Of a stretch of DNA of 64,000 nt, positions 1 through 8,207 are shown in pieces. This stretch comes from Arthrobacter sp. 135MFCol5.1 (GTDB lineage: Bacteria > Actinomycetota > Actinomycetes > Actinomycetales > Micrococcaceae). Within the stretch, counting starts at the first letter, position 1, and the number at the start of each line of letters is the position of its first letter. Below the pieces are notes generated by a model, which was not told the DNA's origin, ran no database searches, and was given only the letters and a program-made list of their open reading frames with translations. The translations under genes were made by a program, and so were the position numbers. The DNA is taken from positions 124,001-188,000 of the forward strand of contig NZ_KB895454.1 of assembly GCF_000374865.1 (NCBI RefSeq), read 5' to 3'.

Positions 1-65
1 GGGGTCCCGAGCGGATCACCGACGACGGCAAGGACCAGATGCGGGCCCTCGGCTTCAACATCTGA
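1..65 (+). CDS. 3' end of an unidentified protein (partial)
   Basis: Only the last 20 complete codons are inside the window, read in the frame that ends at the TGA at 63-65. The visible tail ends in ALGFNI and is charged just before that. A strong hairpin follows within 10 bases, which supports a real gene end. The tail is too short for me to recognise a family, so no function is given. Confidence 0.55.
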   Translation, partial: GPERITDDGKDQMRALGFNI

Positions 66-72
66 ATAAGTA

Positions 73-115
73 CGACGGCGGGCCACCTTCCCCAGGGGAA
101 GGTGGCCCGCCGTCG
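73..115 (+). terminator. Strong intrinsic terminator hairpin
   Basis: Bases 73-93 and 95-115 are perfect inverted repeats of 21 bp around a single central base, with a GC-rich stem. It lies directly after the partial gene ending at 65 and before the convergent metallopeptidase gene ending at 172, so it may serve both strands. The downstream tract is not a pure T run. Confidence 0.75.
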
Positions 116-171
116 TCGTCCCCACCGGCCCTTTACGCCCCTCGGTAGCGTAGGGCCAGGCGTGGGCCCGG

Positions 172-1053
172 TTAAAGGGTGGCGGCGCTGAAGGTGTCGC
201 ACTGCTTGATGTCCCCGGACTGGTAGCCGCGGGCAAACCAGCGCTGGCGTTCCTCGCTGGACCCGTGCGTCCAGCCCTCCGGGGAGACGCGCCCCGTGGC
301 CGCCTTCTGGATCCGGTCGTCACCCACGGACGCGGCCGCCGAGAGGGCATCGTTGACATCCTGCTGGGTGAGCGGTTCCAGGTAGGGCTGGCCGGTGGCC
401 GGGTCCGGAGTGCTGGAGGCATACTTGGCCCACAATCCTGCGTAGCAGTCAGCCTGCAGCTCGGTCCGCACGGAACCGGATTCGGGTCCCTGGGGGTCCT
501 GCTGGGCCCGCCCCAGGTCGCCCAGGAGGTTTTGGATGTGGTGGCCAAACTCGTGGGCCACCACATATTCCTGCGCCAGCGGGCCGCCGGAGGAGCCAAA
601 CCGGTCCACGAGTTCCTGGAAGAACCCTGGGTCGAAGTACGCGGTGGTATCGGTGGGGCAGTAGAACGGACCCACCTCCGAGGTGGCGGCCCCGCAAGCG
701 GTATTGGTGCCGCCGCTGAAGATCACTGCTTCGGGGCGGGGATACTGCACGTTGTACTTCTTCAGGTAGCCGGGCCAAAAGGCGTTGAGGCTGTTGACCG
801 TACCGGTGATCCGGCAGTCGAGGCGGGCGTCCGCGTCCGCGCCGGTTTTACAGGCAGGCGCGGTGCCCTGGGATTGTCCGGCGGTCCCGCCGTCGGTCAA
901 CCCGCCAAGGAGGTTGGGGTCGATGCCCAAGAGCAGCGCAATGAGCAGCACTAATCCGCCGCCAATCCCGCCCCCAACTTTGACCCCGGTGCCCATGCCC
1001 CGCCGGTCCTGGACCTGGGACGGATCCAGCTGCGCATTGTCGTTGAAACTCAT
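172..1053 (-). CDS. Neutral zinc metallopeptidase (YpfJ family)
   Basis: This is a 293-residue membrane-anchored protein of the YpfJ/KPN_02809 putative neutral zinc metallopeptidase family. A glycine-rich stretch leads into one hydrophobic segment at about residues 26-46. The zinc motif HEFGH is at 167-171, followed by an H-rich helix. Four Cys (68, 80, 120, 132) outside the membrane could form disulfides. The ATG at 1051-1053 is chosen because the reading frame continues upstream only as low-quality sequence antisense to the next gene. The gene is divergent from the acyl-CoA ligase, with 58 bases between them. The substrate of this family is unknown; the fold assignment is firm and the proteolytic role is inferred from the motif. 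Confidence 0.85.
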   Translation of the reverse strand: MSFNDNAQLDPSQVQDRRGMGTGVKVGGGIGGGLVLLIALLLGIDPNLLGGLTDGGTAGQSQGTAPACKTGADADARLDCRITGTVNSLNAFWPGYLKKYNVQYPRPEAVIFSGGTNTACGAATSEVGPFYCPTDTTAYFDPGFFQELVDRFGSSGGPLAQEYVVAHEFGHHIQNLLGDLGRAQQDPQGPESGSVRTELQADCYAGLWAKYASSTPDPATGQPYLEPLTQQDVNDALSAAASVGDDRIQKAATGRVSPEGWTHGSSEERQRWFARGYQSGDIKQCDTFSAATL

Positions 1054-1111
1054 AACGTCACAATACCCGCGGCCCGGAGGCTGAATCCGTGCCTGCCGGT
1101 AAAGTTGGTCC

Positions 1112-2518
1112 GTGCCTTTCCTGAACAAGATCCAGCGCTGGGCGGAGCAGCGGCCGCACCACACCGCAGTCGTGGTCGCCGGGCGCCGGCTGGACTGGGC
1201 GGAGCTGCGGGACGCTGCCGCAGAGCTGGTGGCGGAGACAAAGTCGGTGACCACCCTCTGCGAGGCCAATTCGGTGGATTTCGCGGTGAGGTTCGCTGCG
1301 GCGGTCGCCGGCACCCGGCAGTGCGCGGTCCTCGACCCCTCCTGGCCCGCCGCCCTGCAGGAAGACATTGTCCGCCGGGTTGAGGCGTGCGCGGTTCCTG
1401 CCCAGGTGGATCCGGACGACGCCCTGGCCGACGGGCCGCCGGACACCGGATTCCTCATTGGCCTTACCTCGGGAACCACGTCGGTGCCCAAGGCCTTCAC
1501 CCGCTCCCGGCACTCGTGGCAGCAGTCTTTTGACGCGTCCATCGAGTTCTTCGGCCTGCGCCAGGATGATGTGACCCTCGCGCCCGGCCCGCTGGCGGCC
1601 AGCCTGAACCTGTATGCCCTGGCCGAATGCCTTTATGCCGGCTCCGAGTTCCAAACGCTGGAGTCGTTCGACGTCGGCGACGTCCATGCGGCTATTACGC
1701 ACGACCGGGTAACCCGGCTGGTGCTGGTGCCCACCATACTGCGGATGCTCAGTGAACGCGGCATGACCGGATGCGTTGACGCATCGGGGATCCGGACCAT
1801 CATCTGTGCCGGTTCCAAACTCGATGCCAGGACCCTTGAAGCCGCCCGGCGCTGGGCGCCCAATGCGACGATCTACGAGTACTACGGTGCGTCCGAGCTC
1901 AGCTTCGTCTCCGGACTCGGACTGGCGGCCGGGCAGCCCGGAACTCCGGGTGGGACCGGCATTGGCCGGCCTTTTCCCGGCGTCGAGGTCAGCATCCGGG
2001 ATGACGCCGGCACCGGGGTGCCGGAGGGCAGTTACGGCAATATCTGCGTCCGCAGCGGCATGGTCAGCAACGGCTATTTGTGGGGGGACGACGGCGAGGC
2101 CCTGCGCTCGTTCGGGAGCTGGTTCACGGTGGGGGACCAGGGCTATCTTGCGGACGGGGAGCTGCACATCCTGGGCCGGCGTGCGGACATGATCCTTACC
2201 GCCGGGCGGAACGTCTACCCGCATGAGGTTGAACTGGCGTTGGCCGCCGTTCCAGGGGTGGCCGCAGCGGTGGCTGCCGGCATGCCGGACGACCTGCGCG
2301 GGCAGCGTGTGGTGGCCGGCGTGGTCCCGTCCCAGGGCGGAATCACCGCCACCCAGCTGCGGGCCGGGCTGGAGGAGATCCTGGCCAGGGACAAAAGGCC
2401 GCTGCAGTACTACGTCCTGCCCGAACTCCCCACCACGGATCGCGGCAAGGTCAGCCGCAGCATGCTGCTGGAATGGATCAACGCCAGGGACCCGCGGGTG
2501 CGCAGCCTTGGTGGCTGA
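1112..2518 (+). CDS. AMP-dependent acyl-CoA synthetase (YhfT-like)
   Basis: This 468-residue ANL-superfamily adenylating enzyme activates a carboxylic acid through an acyl-AMP. The phosphate-binding loop reads TSGTTSVPKA, slightly unlike the usual TSGTTGxPK. It is followed by the YEYYGASEL adenine-site motif, the GDQGYL hinge-region Asp, and DRGKVSR carrying the C-terminal catalytic Lys. At 468 residues it is shorter than typical long-chain ligases (about 520-560). The start is GTG at 1112. The stop overlaps the start of the thiolase gene by 8 bases, so the two are almost certainly co-translated. Bacillus subtilis YhfT is a ligase paired with a thiolase (YhfS) and a BioY (YhfU); the same three families meet here. 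The substrate is unknown. Confidence 0.85.
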   Translation: MPFLNKIQRWAEQRPHHTAVVVAGRRLDWAELRDAAAELVAETKSVTTLCEANSVDFAVRFAAAVAGTRQCAVLDPSWPAALQEDIVRRVEACAVPAQVDPDDALADGPPDTGFLIGLTSGTTSVPKAFTRSRHSWQQSFDASIEFFGLRQDDVTLAPGPLAASLNLYALAECLYAGSEFQTLESFDVGDVHAAITHDRVTRLVLVPTILRMLSERGMTGCVDASGIRTIICAGSKLDARTLEAARRWAPNATIYEYYGASELSFVSGLGLAAGQPGTPGGTGIGRPFPGVEVSIRDDAGTGVPEGSYGNICVRSGMVSNGYLWGDDGEALRSFGSWFTVGDQGYLADGELHILGRRADMILTAGRNVYPHEVELALAAVPGVAAAVAAGMPDDLRGQRVVAGVVPSQGGITATQLRAGLEEILARDKRPLQYYVLPELPTTDRGKVSRSMLLEWINARDPRVRSLGG

Positions 2519-3692
2519 GGATCTCCCGGCGGAACGGCAGCCGGTCATCATCGCCGCCCTCCGGACACCGGTCTGCCGGATCAACGGGCCTTTGCGGGCC
2601 CTGCGCTCCCATGAACTCCTGGCACCGGTCTTGCAACAACTGGTTGCCGGAGCCGCCCTCGATCCGTCCTCCGTTGACGACGTGGTGATCGGCAATGCCG
2701 TGGGGGGCGGCGGAAATGTGGCCCGTCTTGCCCTCCTGGAAGCCGGGCTGCCGGTCACCGTTCCGGGGCTCACCGTGGACCGGCAGTGCGGATCCGGCCT
2801 GGACGCCATCGTCCTCGCCGCACGGCTGGTGGCCGGCGGCGGCAACCAGGTGTACCTTGCCGGCGGAGTGGAAAGCACCAGCACGGCGCCGTTGCGGGCG
2901 CACCGGAACGACGACGGCGGTCCGGAGTTCTACCATCGCGCCCAGTTTGTGCCGCACAGCTTCGGCGATCCGGACATGGGCGTGGCCGCCGAGACGGTGG
3001 CGCAGGAATACGGTGTCGGCCGCGACCGGCAGGATGCGTTTGCGCTGGCCAGCCACCGGAAAGCCCTTGCGGCGAGGCGGGACGGGACCTTTGAGGGCGA
3101 AATCGTGGCCCTGCCCACCCCGGGAGGCACCGTCGCCACCGATGACGGACCGCGGGCCGGCCTCACCCCGGCAATCATGGCGCGGTTCCCTGCCGCCTTC
3201 GTCGCCGGGGGCACGGTCACCGCCGGGAACTCGTGCTTCGACGCGGACGCAGCGTCCGCCGTCGTCATGACCTCGCTGCAACGTGCACGCGAACTGGGCG
3301 CCCGGGACGCGCTGCTGGTGCGCGGTACCCACACCGCCGGGGTTGCTCCGGGGGTGCTGGGGATCGGTGCCGCGAGCGCGGCCCGGCAGGTGCTGGCCGG
3401 GGCCGGTGTCGCGGCCGGGGACCTGGACCTCGTGGAATTCAACGAAGCGTTCGCCTCGCAAACGCTCGCATGCCTCGACGAGCTGGGGATCGATCCGGCG
3501 GGGGTGAACCTGGATGGCGGTGCTTTGGCCCTGGGGCACGCCTACGGGGCGTCCGGGGCGGTCCTGGTGACCCGGCTGTTCGCGCAGGCTAGGAAATCGG
3601 GAGTCGATGGCACCTTGGCGATGGCGATGATCAGCATGGCGGGCGGCATGGGAACGGCCGCGCTCCTGGAGTACCGGCGCCTGGGCTGCTGA
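2511..3692 (+). CDS. Thiolase family protein with Ser at the second active-site Cys position
   Basis: This 393-residue thiolase starts at GTG 2511, inside the end of the ligase gene. That start gives the standard family length and a start just before the usual PVIIAALRTP strand. The nucleophile Cys93 lies in DRQCGSG. NEAF and the catalytic His343 in LALGHAYGASG are present. The terminal motif, normally CxGGG, reads ISMAGGMG, so the proton-exchanging Cys is Ser375. Thiolases with a changed second Cys may have altered condensation or cleavage chemistry. Pairing with an acyl-CoA ligase and neighbouring biotin-uptake genes suggests a role in acyl metabolism linked to biotin, which is inference. 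YhfS of B. subtilis is the comparison to make. Confidence 0.85.
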   Translation: MAEDLPAERQPVIIAALRTPVCRINGPLRALRSHELLAPVLQQLVAGAALDPSSVDDVVIGNAVGGGGNVARLALLEAGLPVTVPGLTVDRQCGSGLDAIVLAARLVAGGGNQVYLAGGVESTSTAPLRAHRNDDGGPEFYHRAQFVPHSFGDPDMGVAAETVAQEYGVGRDRQDAFALASHRKALAARRDGTFEGEIVALPTPGGTVATDDGPRAGLTPAIMARFPAAFVAGGTVTAGNSCFDADAASAVVMTSLQRARELGARDALLVRGTHTAGVAPGVLGIGAASAARQVLAGAGVAAGDLDLVEFNEAFASQTLACLDELGIDPAGVNLDGGALALGHAYGASGAVLVTRLFAQARKSGVDGTLAMAMISMAGGMGTAALLEYRRLGC

Positions 3693-3713
3693 GCCGGGTT
3701 TTGGCGTGCCCCG

Positions 3714-4337
3714 TCAGTCCTCGGCCTCGCCCAGGCCGCGGGCGGCGAGCGCTTCCCCGGTTTGCCGTGCGTAGGCCACGGAGGTGATGAACACCGGCAG
3801 GACCAGGGCCCGCGGATTGCGTTCCAGGCCCCTTGCCCGCGCGGAGTCCCGTACGTCAGCGAATGTTCCCGCGATGTACGGAATGCTGCGGAGCATGATG
3901 CCGATGGTCAGGGCGAAACGCTCAGGGTCGGCACCGAACCTTTCGAAGGGTCGTGCCAGCCGGACGACGCCGTCGAGCAGCTGCTGCACCGGAGTGGTGG
4001 CGGTGAGCAGGGACGCAGCAACGACGCACACCAGGATGTTCAGCACAATCCTTGCGCCGGTGGGTGCGCCCAGCTGCCACGCCTGGAAGAGTCCCACCAC
4101 CAGGAGCACGGGGACCAGCGGCCGGACAGCCCCCCAAAGCCTCTTCCCCCCGGCGCCTGCCCCCAGGAAGAGTCCGCCAAGAACTGCCAGGACCGCAGCG
4201 GAGACGCCCCAGTCCACGATGACGAAGGATGCCAGGCCGCACCCAACCACGAGGAGGAACTTCAGCGCCAGCGGTGACCGGTGGAGGAACGAGGTCCCCG
4301 GCACGTAATTGGCCAGGAGGAATCCGTGGCCCCTCAT
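3714..4337 (-). CDS. bioN: Biotin ECF transporter transmembrane protein BioN
   Basis: This is a 207-residue EcfT-type membrane component of an energy-coupling factor transporter. It has several hydrophobic helices (about residues 24-60, 70-85, 90-110) and two Ala-Arg-Gly coupling motifs: ARGLERNPR in the long cytoplasmic helix and ARGLGEAED at the C-terminus. These contact the ATPase. The ATG overlaps the bioM stop by 4 bases, so bioY, bioM and bioN form one minus-strand operon in that order. Biotin specificity is inferred from BioY. The gene ends 21 bases from the convergent thiolase gene, with no clear terminator between them. Confidence 0.85.
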   Translation of the reverse strand: MRGHGFLLANYVPGTSFLHRSPLALKFLLVVGCGLASFVIVDWGVSAAVLAVLGGLFLGAGAGGKRLWGAVRPLVPVLLVVGLFQAWQLGAPTGARIVLNILVCVVAASLLTATTPVQQLLDGVVRLARPFERFGADPERFALTIGIMLRSIPYIAGTFADVRDSARARGLERNPRALVLPVFITSVAYARQTGEALAARGLGEAED

Positions 4338-5071
4338 GGCGTGTCAGTTGCGGTGTTGATCCCGTTGAGCCCGTCCATGCACCAGGAACGGTAGGCTGCC
4401 ACGGCGTCGGCCGGTGCGCCATCGAAAGCCACACGCCCCTGTTCGATAACCAGCACCCGGTCCATTTCCAGGGCAAGGTCCAGGTCGTGGGTGGACATGA
4501 TGATCTGCTGGTCCAGGCCCGCCAGGGTCCTCCGGAGCAGCTCGCGGTTGCGCAGGTCCAGCAGTGTTGACGGTTCGTCCAGGACCAGGACCTTGGGGTC
4601 AATGGCCAGGACGGCGGCGAGGGCCATCAGCTGCCGTTCGCCGCCGGAGAGTTCGTAGATGCTTTGGTCTGCCAGCGTCAGGAGGCCGAGCCGCCCCAGG
4701 GCAGCCTCGGCCCGGCTGCGCCGCTCGGCTCCGTTCTTCACCGAGCGGCGCAGTGACAGCTCCACGTCCTCCCGGCCGGTGGGCATCACCAGCTGGGAGA
4801 GCGGGTCGGTGAAGACGAAACCGACGTTCCGCCTGACTTTCCGCACGGCACGTTCTGTGTCGTCGCCGTCGACCGCCACCGTGCCCGTGGTGGGCTGGAC
4901 CAGCCCGTTGACCAGCCGCAGCAGCGTGGACTTGCCGGAGCCGTTGGCGCCAATGACGCCCACGCGTGGTTCGTCCAGCCGGAGGTTGACTTCATCAAGG
5001 AGGACCTTGGGCTGCGGGGAATCCTCTTGTTGGACCGCAACGGTTACCTTGTCGAATGTCACGGTGGGCAT
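4334..5071 (-). CDS. bioM: Biotin ECF transporter ATPase BioM
   Basis: This is a 245-residue ABC ATPase of the ECF type that energises biotin uptake on the cytoplasmic face. Walker A is GANGSGKST at residues 41-49, the signature is LSGGERQ, and Walker B with the catalytic Glu is VLVLDEPS, followed by a switch His in STHDLDLAL. Its start lies 11 bases after the bioY stop and its stop overlaps bioN by 4 bases. A single ATPase gene in a dedicated operon is the group I ECF arrangement (BioMNY). Confidence 0.88.
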   Translation of the reverse strand: MPTVTFDKVTVAVQQEDSPQPKVLLDEVNLRLDEPRVGVIGANGSGKSTLLRLVNGLVQPTTGTVAVDGDDTERAVRKVRRNVGFVFTDPLSQLVMPTGREDVELSLRRSVKNGAERRSRAEAALGRLGLLTLADQSIYELSGGERQLMALAAVLAIDPKVLVLDEPSTLLDLRNRELLRRTLAGLDQQIIMSTHDLDLALEMDRVLVIEQGRVAFDGAPADAVAAYRSWCMDGLNGINTATDTP

Positions 5072-5082
5072 GGCTTGCAGTC

Positions 5083-5727
5083 CTACGCCGTTGCAGGGGT
5101 GGCGGCCTGCCGCCGTACCCGGCGGACCAGGACATCGGGGAAGGCGCGGTGCAGCGCGACGGCGATGGCCGCCGCAAGGATGTTCTTGATGACGTCGCCG
5201 GGGTAGAAGACAAGGTCGCCCACGAAGGCCTGTTCCAGGGTTGCCTTCGAGTTCAGGGCGATGCCCATAATGCCCAGGGTGTGGACCACCACAACGCTGG
5301 TGGCCGTGGCGGCGAGGAAGAACCAGAGCGCGCGGGCCTTCCTGGTGCGTCTGATGATGATGGTGGCCAGCCAGCCCACCACTCCCGCCGCGATGGGGAA
5401 AGCGATGATGTAGCCGGCTGAGGGGCCGGCAAGGATGCCCAGGCCGCTGCGGCCCTGGCTGAAGATGGGCAGGCCGGCGAGCCCCAGGAGGGTGTAGAGC
5501 CCGACGGCGGCAAGTCCGCGGGCAGGACCGAGCACCAGGCCTGTGAGCATCACGGCGAGGGTCTGGAAGGTAATGGGGACGCCAAAACCGTTCAGGGCCA
5601 ACCCCGGCACGAGTGCTGCGCCGGCGACGAGGGCGGCGAAGACGGCAATAAGCCCCAGGTCGGTGCCGTTCCAGCGGCGGCGTCCTGTCGGTTGGCTGTT
5701 CGGTGTAGTGGTGCGGGTGTTGCTCAT
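5083..5727 (-). CDS. bioY: Biotin transporter substrate-binding subunit BioY
   Basis: This is a 214-residue S-component with about six membrane helices and the BioY-type core containing GLVLGPARGLAAVGLYTLLG and a GPSAGYI motif. It binds biotin in the membrane and works with BioM and BioN. The ATG at 5725-5727 is preferred over a TTG 24 bases upstream because an AGGA ribosome site (GACAGGACCGCC) sits just before it. It is the first gene of the operon. I looked for a BirA- or BioQ-like palindrome between 5728 and 5858 and did not find a convincing one. Confidence 0.9.
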   Translation of the reverse strand: MSNTRTTTPNSQPTGRRRWNGTDLGLIAVFAALVAGAALVPGLALNGFGVPITFQTLAVMLTGLVLGPARGLAAVGLYTLLGLAGLPIFSQGRSGLGILAGPSAGYIIAFPIAAGVVGWLATIIIRRTRKARALWFFLAATATSVVVVHTLGIMGIALNSKATLEQAFVGDLVFYPGDVIKNILAAAIAVALHRAFPDVLVRRVRRQAATPATA

Positions 5728-5858
5728 GGCGGTCCTGTCGGGGTTGTACAAGCGGAATCTAATGTACCGCCGACGTTACCGGGGTGGAACGGTGCCTATT
5801 TTGTAGGGGGTCTACTACGCCGGGTGCGGGCTGCGTTGGGCTGGGTACAAATTGGCTC

Positions 5859-6359
5859 CTAGGTTGCCTTCCGACGGCGTGGTGCGGCTGAGCGCGGCGG
5901 AGCTGCGCGGAGGTGCGCGGATGCCCGGCCGAGGATGCGCGCGAGGTCGTCAACGTCGCTGTCTGACAGGGCCGCGAACAGCAAGCTCCGCACGGCGTTG
6001 ATATGGCCGGGGAACACGGCCCCGAGCACGGTGCGGCCGGCGTCGGTGAGTGTCAGGACGGTGCTGCGTTCGTCCTCGGGGGAGGGGGAGCGGGAGACGA
6101 GGCCGCGCTGTTCGAGCGATTGCGCCTGGTAGGTCAGCCCGCTGCGGCTGTAGACAACGCCGTCGGCGAGGTCCGTCATGCGCAGCTGCCCGTCCGGGGC
6201 GTCTCCGAGGCGGGCCAGGAGCTGGAACTGGACGTAGCTGAGGTCACCGGCATCGCGGAGCTGTTTCTCCACTGCGTGGCGGAGCAGGCTGCTGACCTCC
6301 GTGAACGCGAAATACGCCCCGAGCTGGGTGGGGGTCAGGTTCAAGGGTGCTTCGTCCAT
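5859..6359 (-). CDS. MarR family transcriptional regulator
   Basis: This is a 166-residue winged-helix regulator of the MarR family. The order is a dimerisation helix, then LRMTDLADGVVYSRSGLTYQ as the DNA-recognition helix region (about residues 75-95), then the wing RSPSPEDERSTVLTLTDAGR with the conserved DxR(S/T) element. It is divergent from a quinone oxidoreductase-like gene, with 90 bases between the starts. That gap holds two related palindromes that are likely its operators, so it probably represses itself and the oxidoreductase. The ligand is unknown. The gene ends 131 bases upstream of bioY. Confidence 0.88.
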   Translation of the reverse strand: MDEAPLNLTPTQLGAYFAFTEVSSLLRHAVEKQLRDAGDLSYVQFQLLARLGDAPDGQLRMTDLADGVVYSRSGLTYQAQSLEQRGLVSRSPSPEDERSTVLTLTDAGRTVLGAVFPGHINAVRSLLFAALSDSDVDDLARILGRASAHLRAAPPRSAAPRRRKAT

Positions 6360-6377
6360 GGTTCCATCCTAGGGGTT

Positions 6378-6393
6378 GATTCGAGTTCGAAGC
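6378..6393. promoter_or_regulatory. Putative MarR operator, site 1
   Basis: The 16-base imperfect palindrome GATTCGAGTTCGAAGC lies just upstream of the marR start. It shares the half-site TTCGAAGC with a second palindrome 36 bases away. Its position between divergent genes fits autorepression. The role is inferred from the symmetry and placement. Confidence 0.6.
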
Positions 6394-6413
6394 AATGCTA
6401 CCTTCATTCCATT

Positions 6414-6429
6414 GCTTCAAATTCGAAGC
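6414..6429. promoter_or_regulatory. Putative MarR operator, site 2
   Basis: The 16-base near-perfect palindrome GCTTCAAATTCGAAGC (14 of 16 positions symmetric) lies 20 bases before the oxidoreductase ATG at 6450. It resembles site 1 on the other side of the intergenic region. Occupancy would block transcription or initiation of the oxidoreductase gene. Confidence 0.62.
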
Positions 6430-6449
6430 ATCAACTGAAAGGGACAATC

Positions 6450-7382
6450 ATGAAGGCAGTGCAGTTTCACGAGGCAGGCGGCCCCGAGGTGCTTCAGCTC
6501 ACGGAGATCGAGCAGCCGGTGCCGGCCGCTGGAGAGGTCCGGCTGCGTGTAGCCGCGTCCGCCTTCAATGCGGCCGATAACGGAATGCGGGCGGGATTCC
6601 TGCCGATCCCGGTGGTGCTGCCGCACGTTCCCGGCTATGACGTATCCGGCATCGTCGATGCGGTAGGCAAAGACGTCGAGGGTATTTCGGCAGGCGATCC
6701 GGTCATCGGGTTCCTGCCCATGGAACAGGACGGCGGCGCCGCGGACTACGTCATTGCCCCCGCCGATGCGGTCGTGGCCGCCCCGGCGACCATTCCACTG
6801 GCTGATGCAGCGGCACTGCCTTCTGTGGCATTGACGGCCTGGCAAGCCCTCGTTGACGAGGGGCAGCTGGAGGCGGGACAGCGGCTGCTCATTGTCGGCG
6901 CCGGCGGTGTGGTGGGCAAATACGCCATCCAACTCGCGAAGCGCGCCGGCGTGCACGTGGTGGCAACCGCAAGTCCACGCAGTATCGACGCTGTCCGCGC
7001 GGCAGGCGCGGATGAGGTCATCGACCATACGGCCGCCGACCTGCTCGGCGCCGTCGACGGGCAGGTCGATGTGCTGCTCAACCTGGCTCCGATCGAGCCC
7101 GAGCAATTTGCCGCGCTGGTGGCCCTGGTGCGCGATGGCGGCGCGGTGGTCAGCACCACGGCATTCATGCAGACGCCGGGCGACGAGACGCGTGGTGTGC
7201 GTGCTGCCACCGTCTACGTCCGTCCCAACCGCGAACGCCTCTCAGAGTTGGTATCCCTGGTCGACGACGGGCAACTCACCGTCGAAGTCACCCGACGCAT
7301 TCCCCTCGCGGAACTGCCTGCCCTCCACGCGGAGGCGAGCGTTGGCCGCGTGCCCGGCAAGGTCATTGTCCTGGCGGGCTGA
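6450..7382 (+). CDS. NADP-dependent quinone oxidoreductase-like protein (zinc-free MDR)
   Basis: This is a 310-residue medium-chain dehydrogenase/reductase of the zeta-crystallin/quinone oxidoreductase type. The N-terminal GroES-like domain holds NAADNGMRAG and VPGYDVSGIV. The Rossmann domain carries the nucleotide motif GAGGVVGKYAIQLAK at about 150-165. No zinc-ligand cysteines are visible. The ATG at 6450 is preceded by AAAGGGA and starts the standard MKAVQFHEAGGPEVL. It is divergent from the MarR gene across two palindromes, so it is probably derepressed by a small reactive compound such as a quinone or electrophile. The physiological substrate is unknown. Confidence 0.85.
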   Translation: MKAVQFHEAGGPEVLQLTEIEQPVPAAGEVRLRVAASAFNAADNGMRAGFLPIPVVLPHVPGYDVSGIVDAVGKDVEGISAGDPVIGFLPMEQDGGAADYVIAPADAVVAAPATIPLADAAALPSVALTAWQALVDEGQLEAGQRLLIVGAGGVVGKYAIQLAKRAGVHVVATASPRSIDAVRAAGADEVIDHTAADLLGAVDGQVDVLLNLAPIEPEQFAALVALVRDGGAVVSTTAFMQTPGDETRGVRAATVYVRPNRERLSELVSLVDDGQLTVEVTRRIPLAELPALHAEASVGRVPGKVIVLAG

Positions 7383-7530
7383 CCTGCTGCCCGAACGTCG
7401 GTTTCGGGGATGGCGAAAGCTTCCGGCATTCGGGCTTTGCATTGGTGGGCAGGCAAGCAGGCGTTGTAGCCGCCTTACATCGGAGAGAGGATGAACGCAC
7501 CAGCTGAAATTCTCGGACAAGGACCCGACG

Positions 7531-8097
7531 ATGCCCGAACTCCTCATCGACTTCATCACCTCGCTCGACGGCTACGCCGCTGCGGACGGTTGGCCGGGCT
7601 GGTGGGGGCTTGAAGGGCCCGAATACCTGGCATGGCTCGGAGATTCCCCCGAAGTCGACTACACCGTACTGATGGGGGCAACGACGTACCGCGTCATGTC
7701 AGGCCTCTCCGCTGCCGGCGAACCCGGTACCGAACCTCTGGCCGGTCTGTCGACGATCGTGTTCTCGGAGACATTGCGCGAACCCCTCGCGTGGGCGAAC
7801 GCTCAACTCGTCGCGCGGGACGCCGTTGAGGCCGTGCGAGAGATGAAGGCAGCCGGGACGACGTCAATGCGCACGATAGGCAGCCTCAGGCTGTGCCGGT
7901 CGCTACTGAAGGCAGGTCTCGTGGACCGCTTCCGCGTGGTCATCTTCCCCGTCATCACCGGGAGCACCGGCCGAGAGAGGATCTACGACGGGTACCCCGA
8001 CGTCGCCCTCGACATGATCGGCAGCCGGACCTTCGATGGACGCATCCAGCTGGTTGAATACGTCCCGACCATTCTGTCAGGGCCCACGGGCTCGTAG
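7531..8097 (+). CDS. Dihydrofolate reductase family protein (RibD C-terminal domain)
   Basis: This 188-residue protein has the RibD_C/dihydrofolate-reductase-like fold common in small actinobacterial oxidoreductases. FITSLDGYAA opens the first strand, VLMGATTYRVM is the typical NADPH-site helix start, and the C-terminal half contains GSLRLCRSLLKAGLVD and the FPVITGSTG segment. There is no deaminase domain, so it is not a full riboflavin enzyme. It stands alone 148 bases after the oxidoreductase gene. The function is a guess at an NADPH-dependent reductase. Confidence 0.8.
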   Translation: MPELLIDFITSLDGYAAADGWPGWWGLEGPEYLAWLGDSPEVDYTVLMGATTYRVMSGLSAAGEPGTEPLAGLSTIVFSETLREPLAWANAQLVARDAVEAVREMKAAGTTSMRTIGSLRLCRSLLKAGLVDRFRVVIFPVITGSTGRERIYDGYPDVALDMIGSRTFDGRIQLVEYVPTILSGPTGS

Positions 8098-8207
8098 ATG
8101 GTCTGAACGGGACCAGTATTAGCTGAAGCTGAGATCAGATGGATGCTCATCAGTGTCAGTTCGCCTGCAGGGAAGATCCCGCGCCACGCCGGGCCGCGGC
8201 GGATCAC

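Noticed and set aside
1058..2884. A long minus-strand frame opposite the acyl-CoA ligase
   Set aside because: It is antisense to two genes with clear motifs and shows no family features; high-GC DNA often leaves such open frames.
5728..5858. A possible BirA or BioQ operator upstream of bioY
   Set aside because: I looked for a long inverted repeat with biotin-operator-like halves and found only short imperfect matches.
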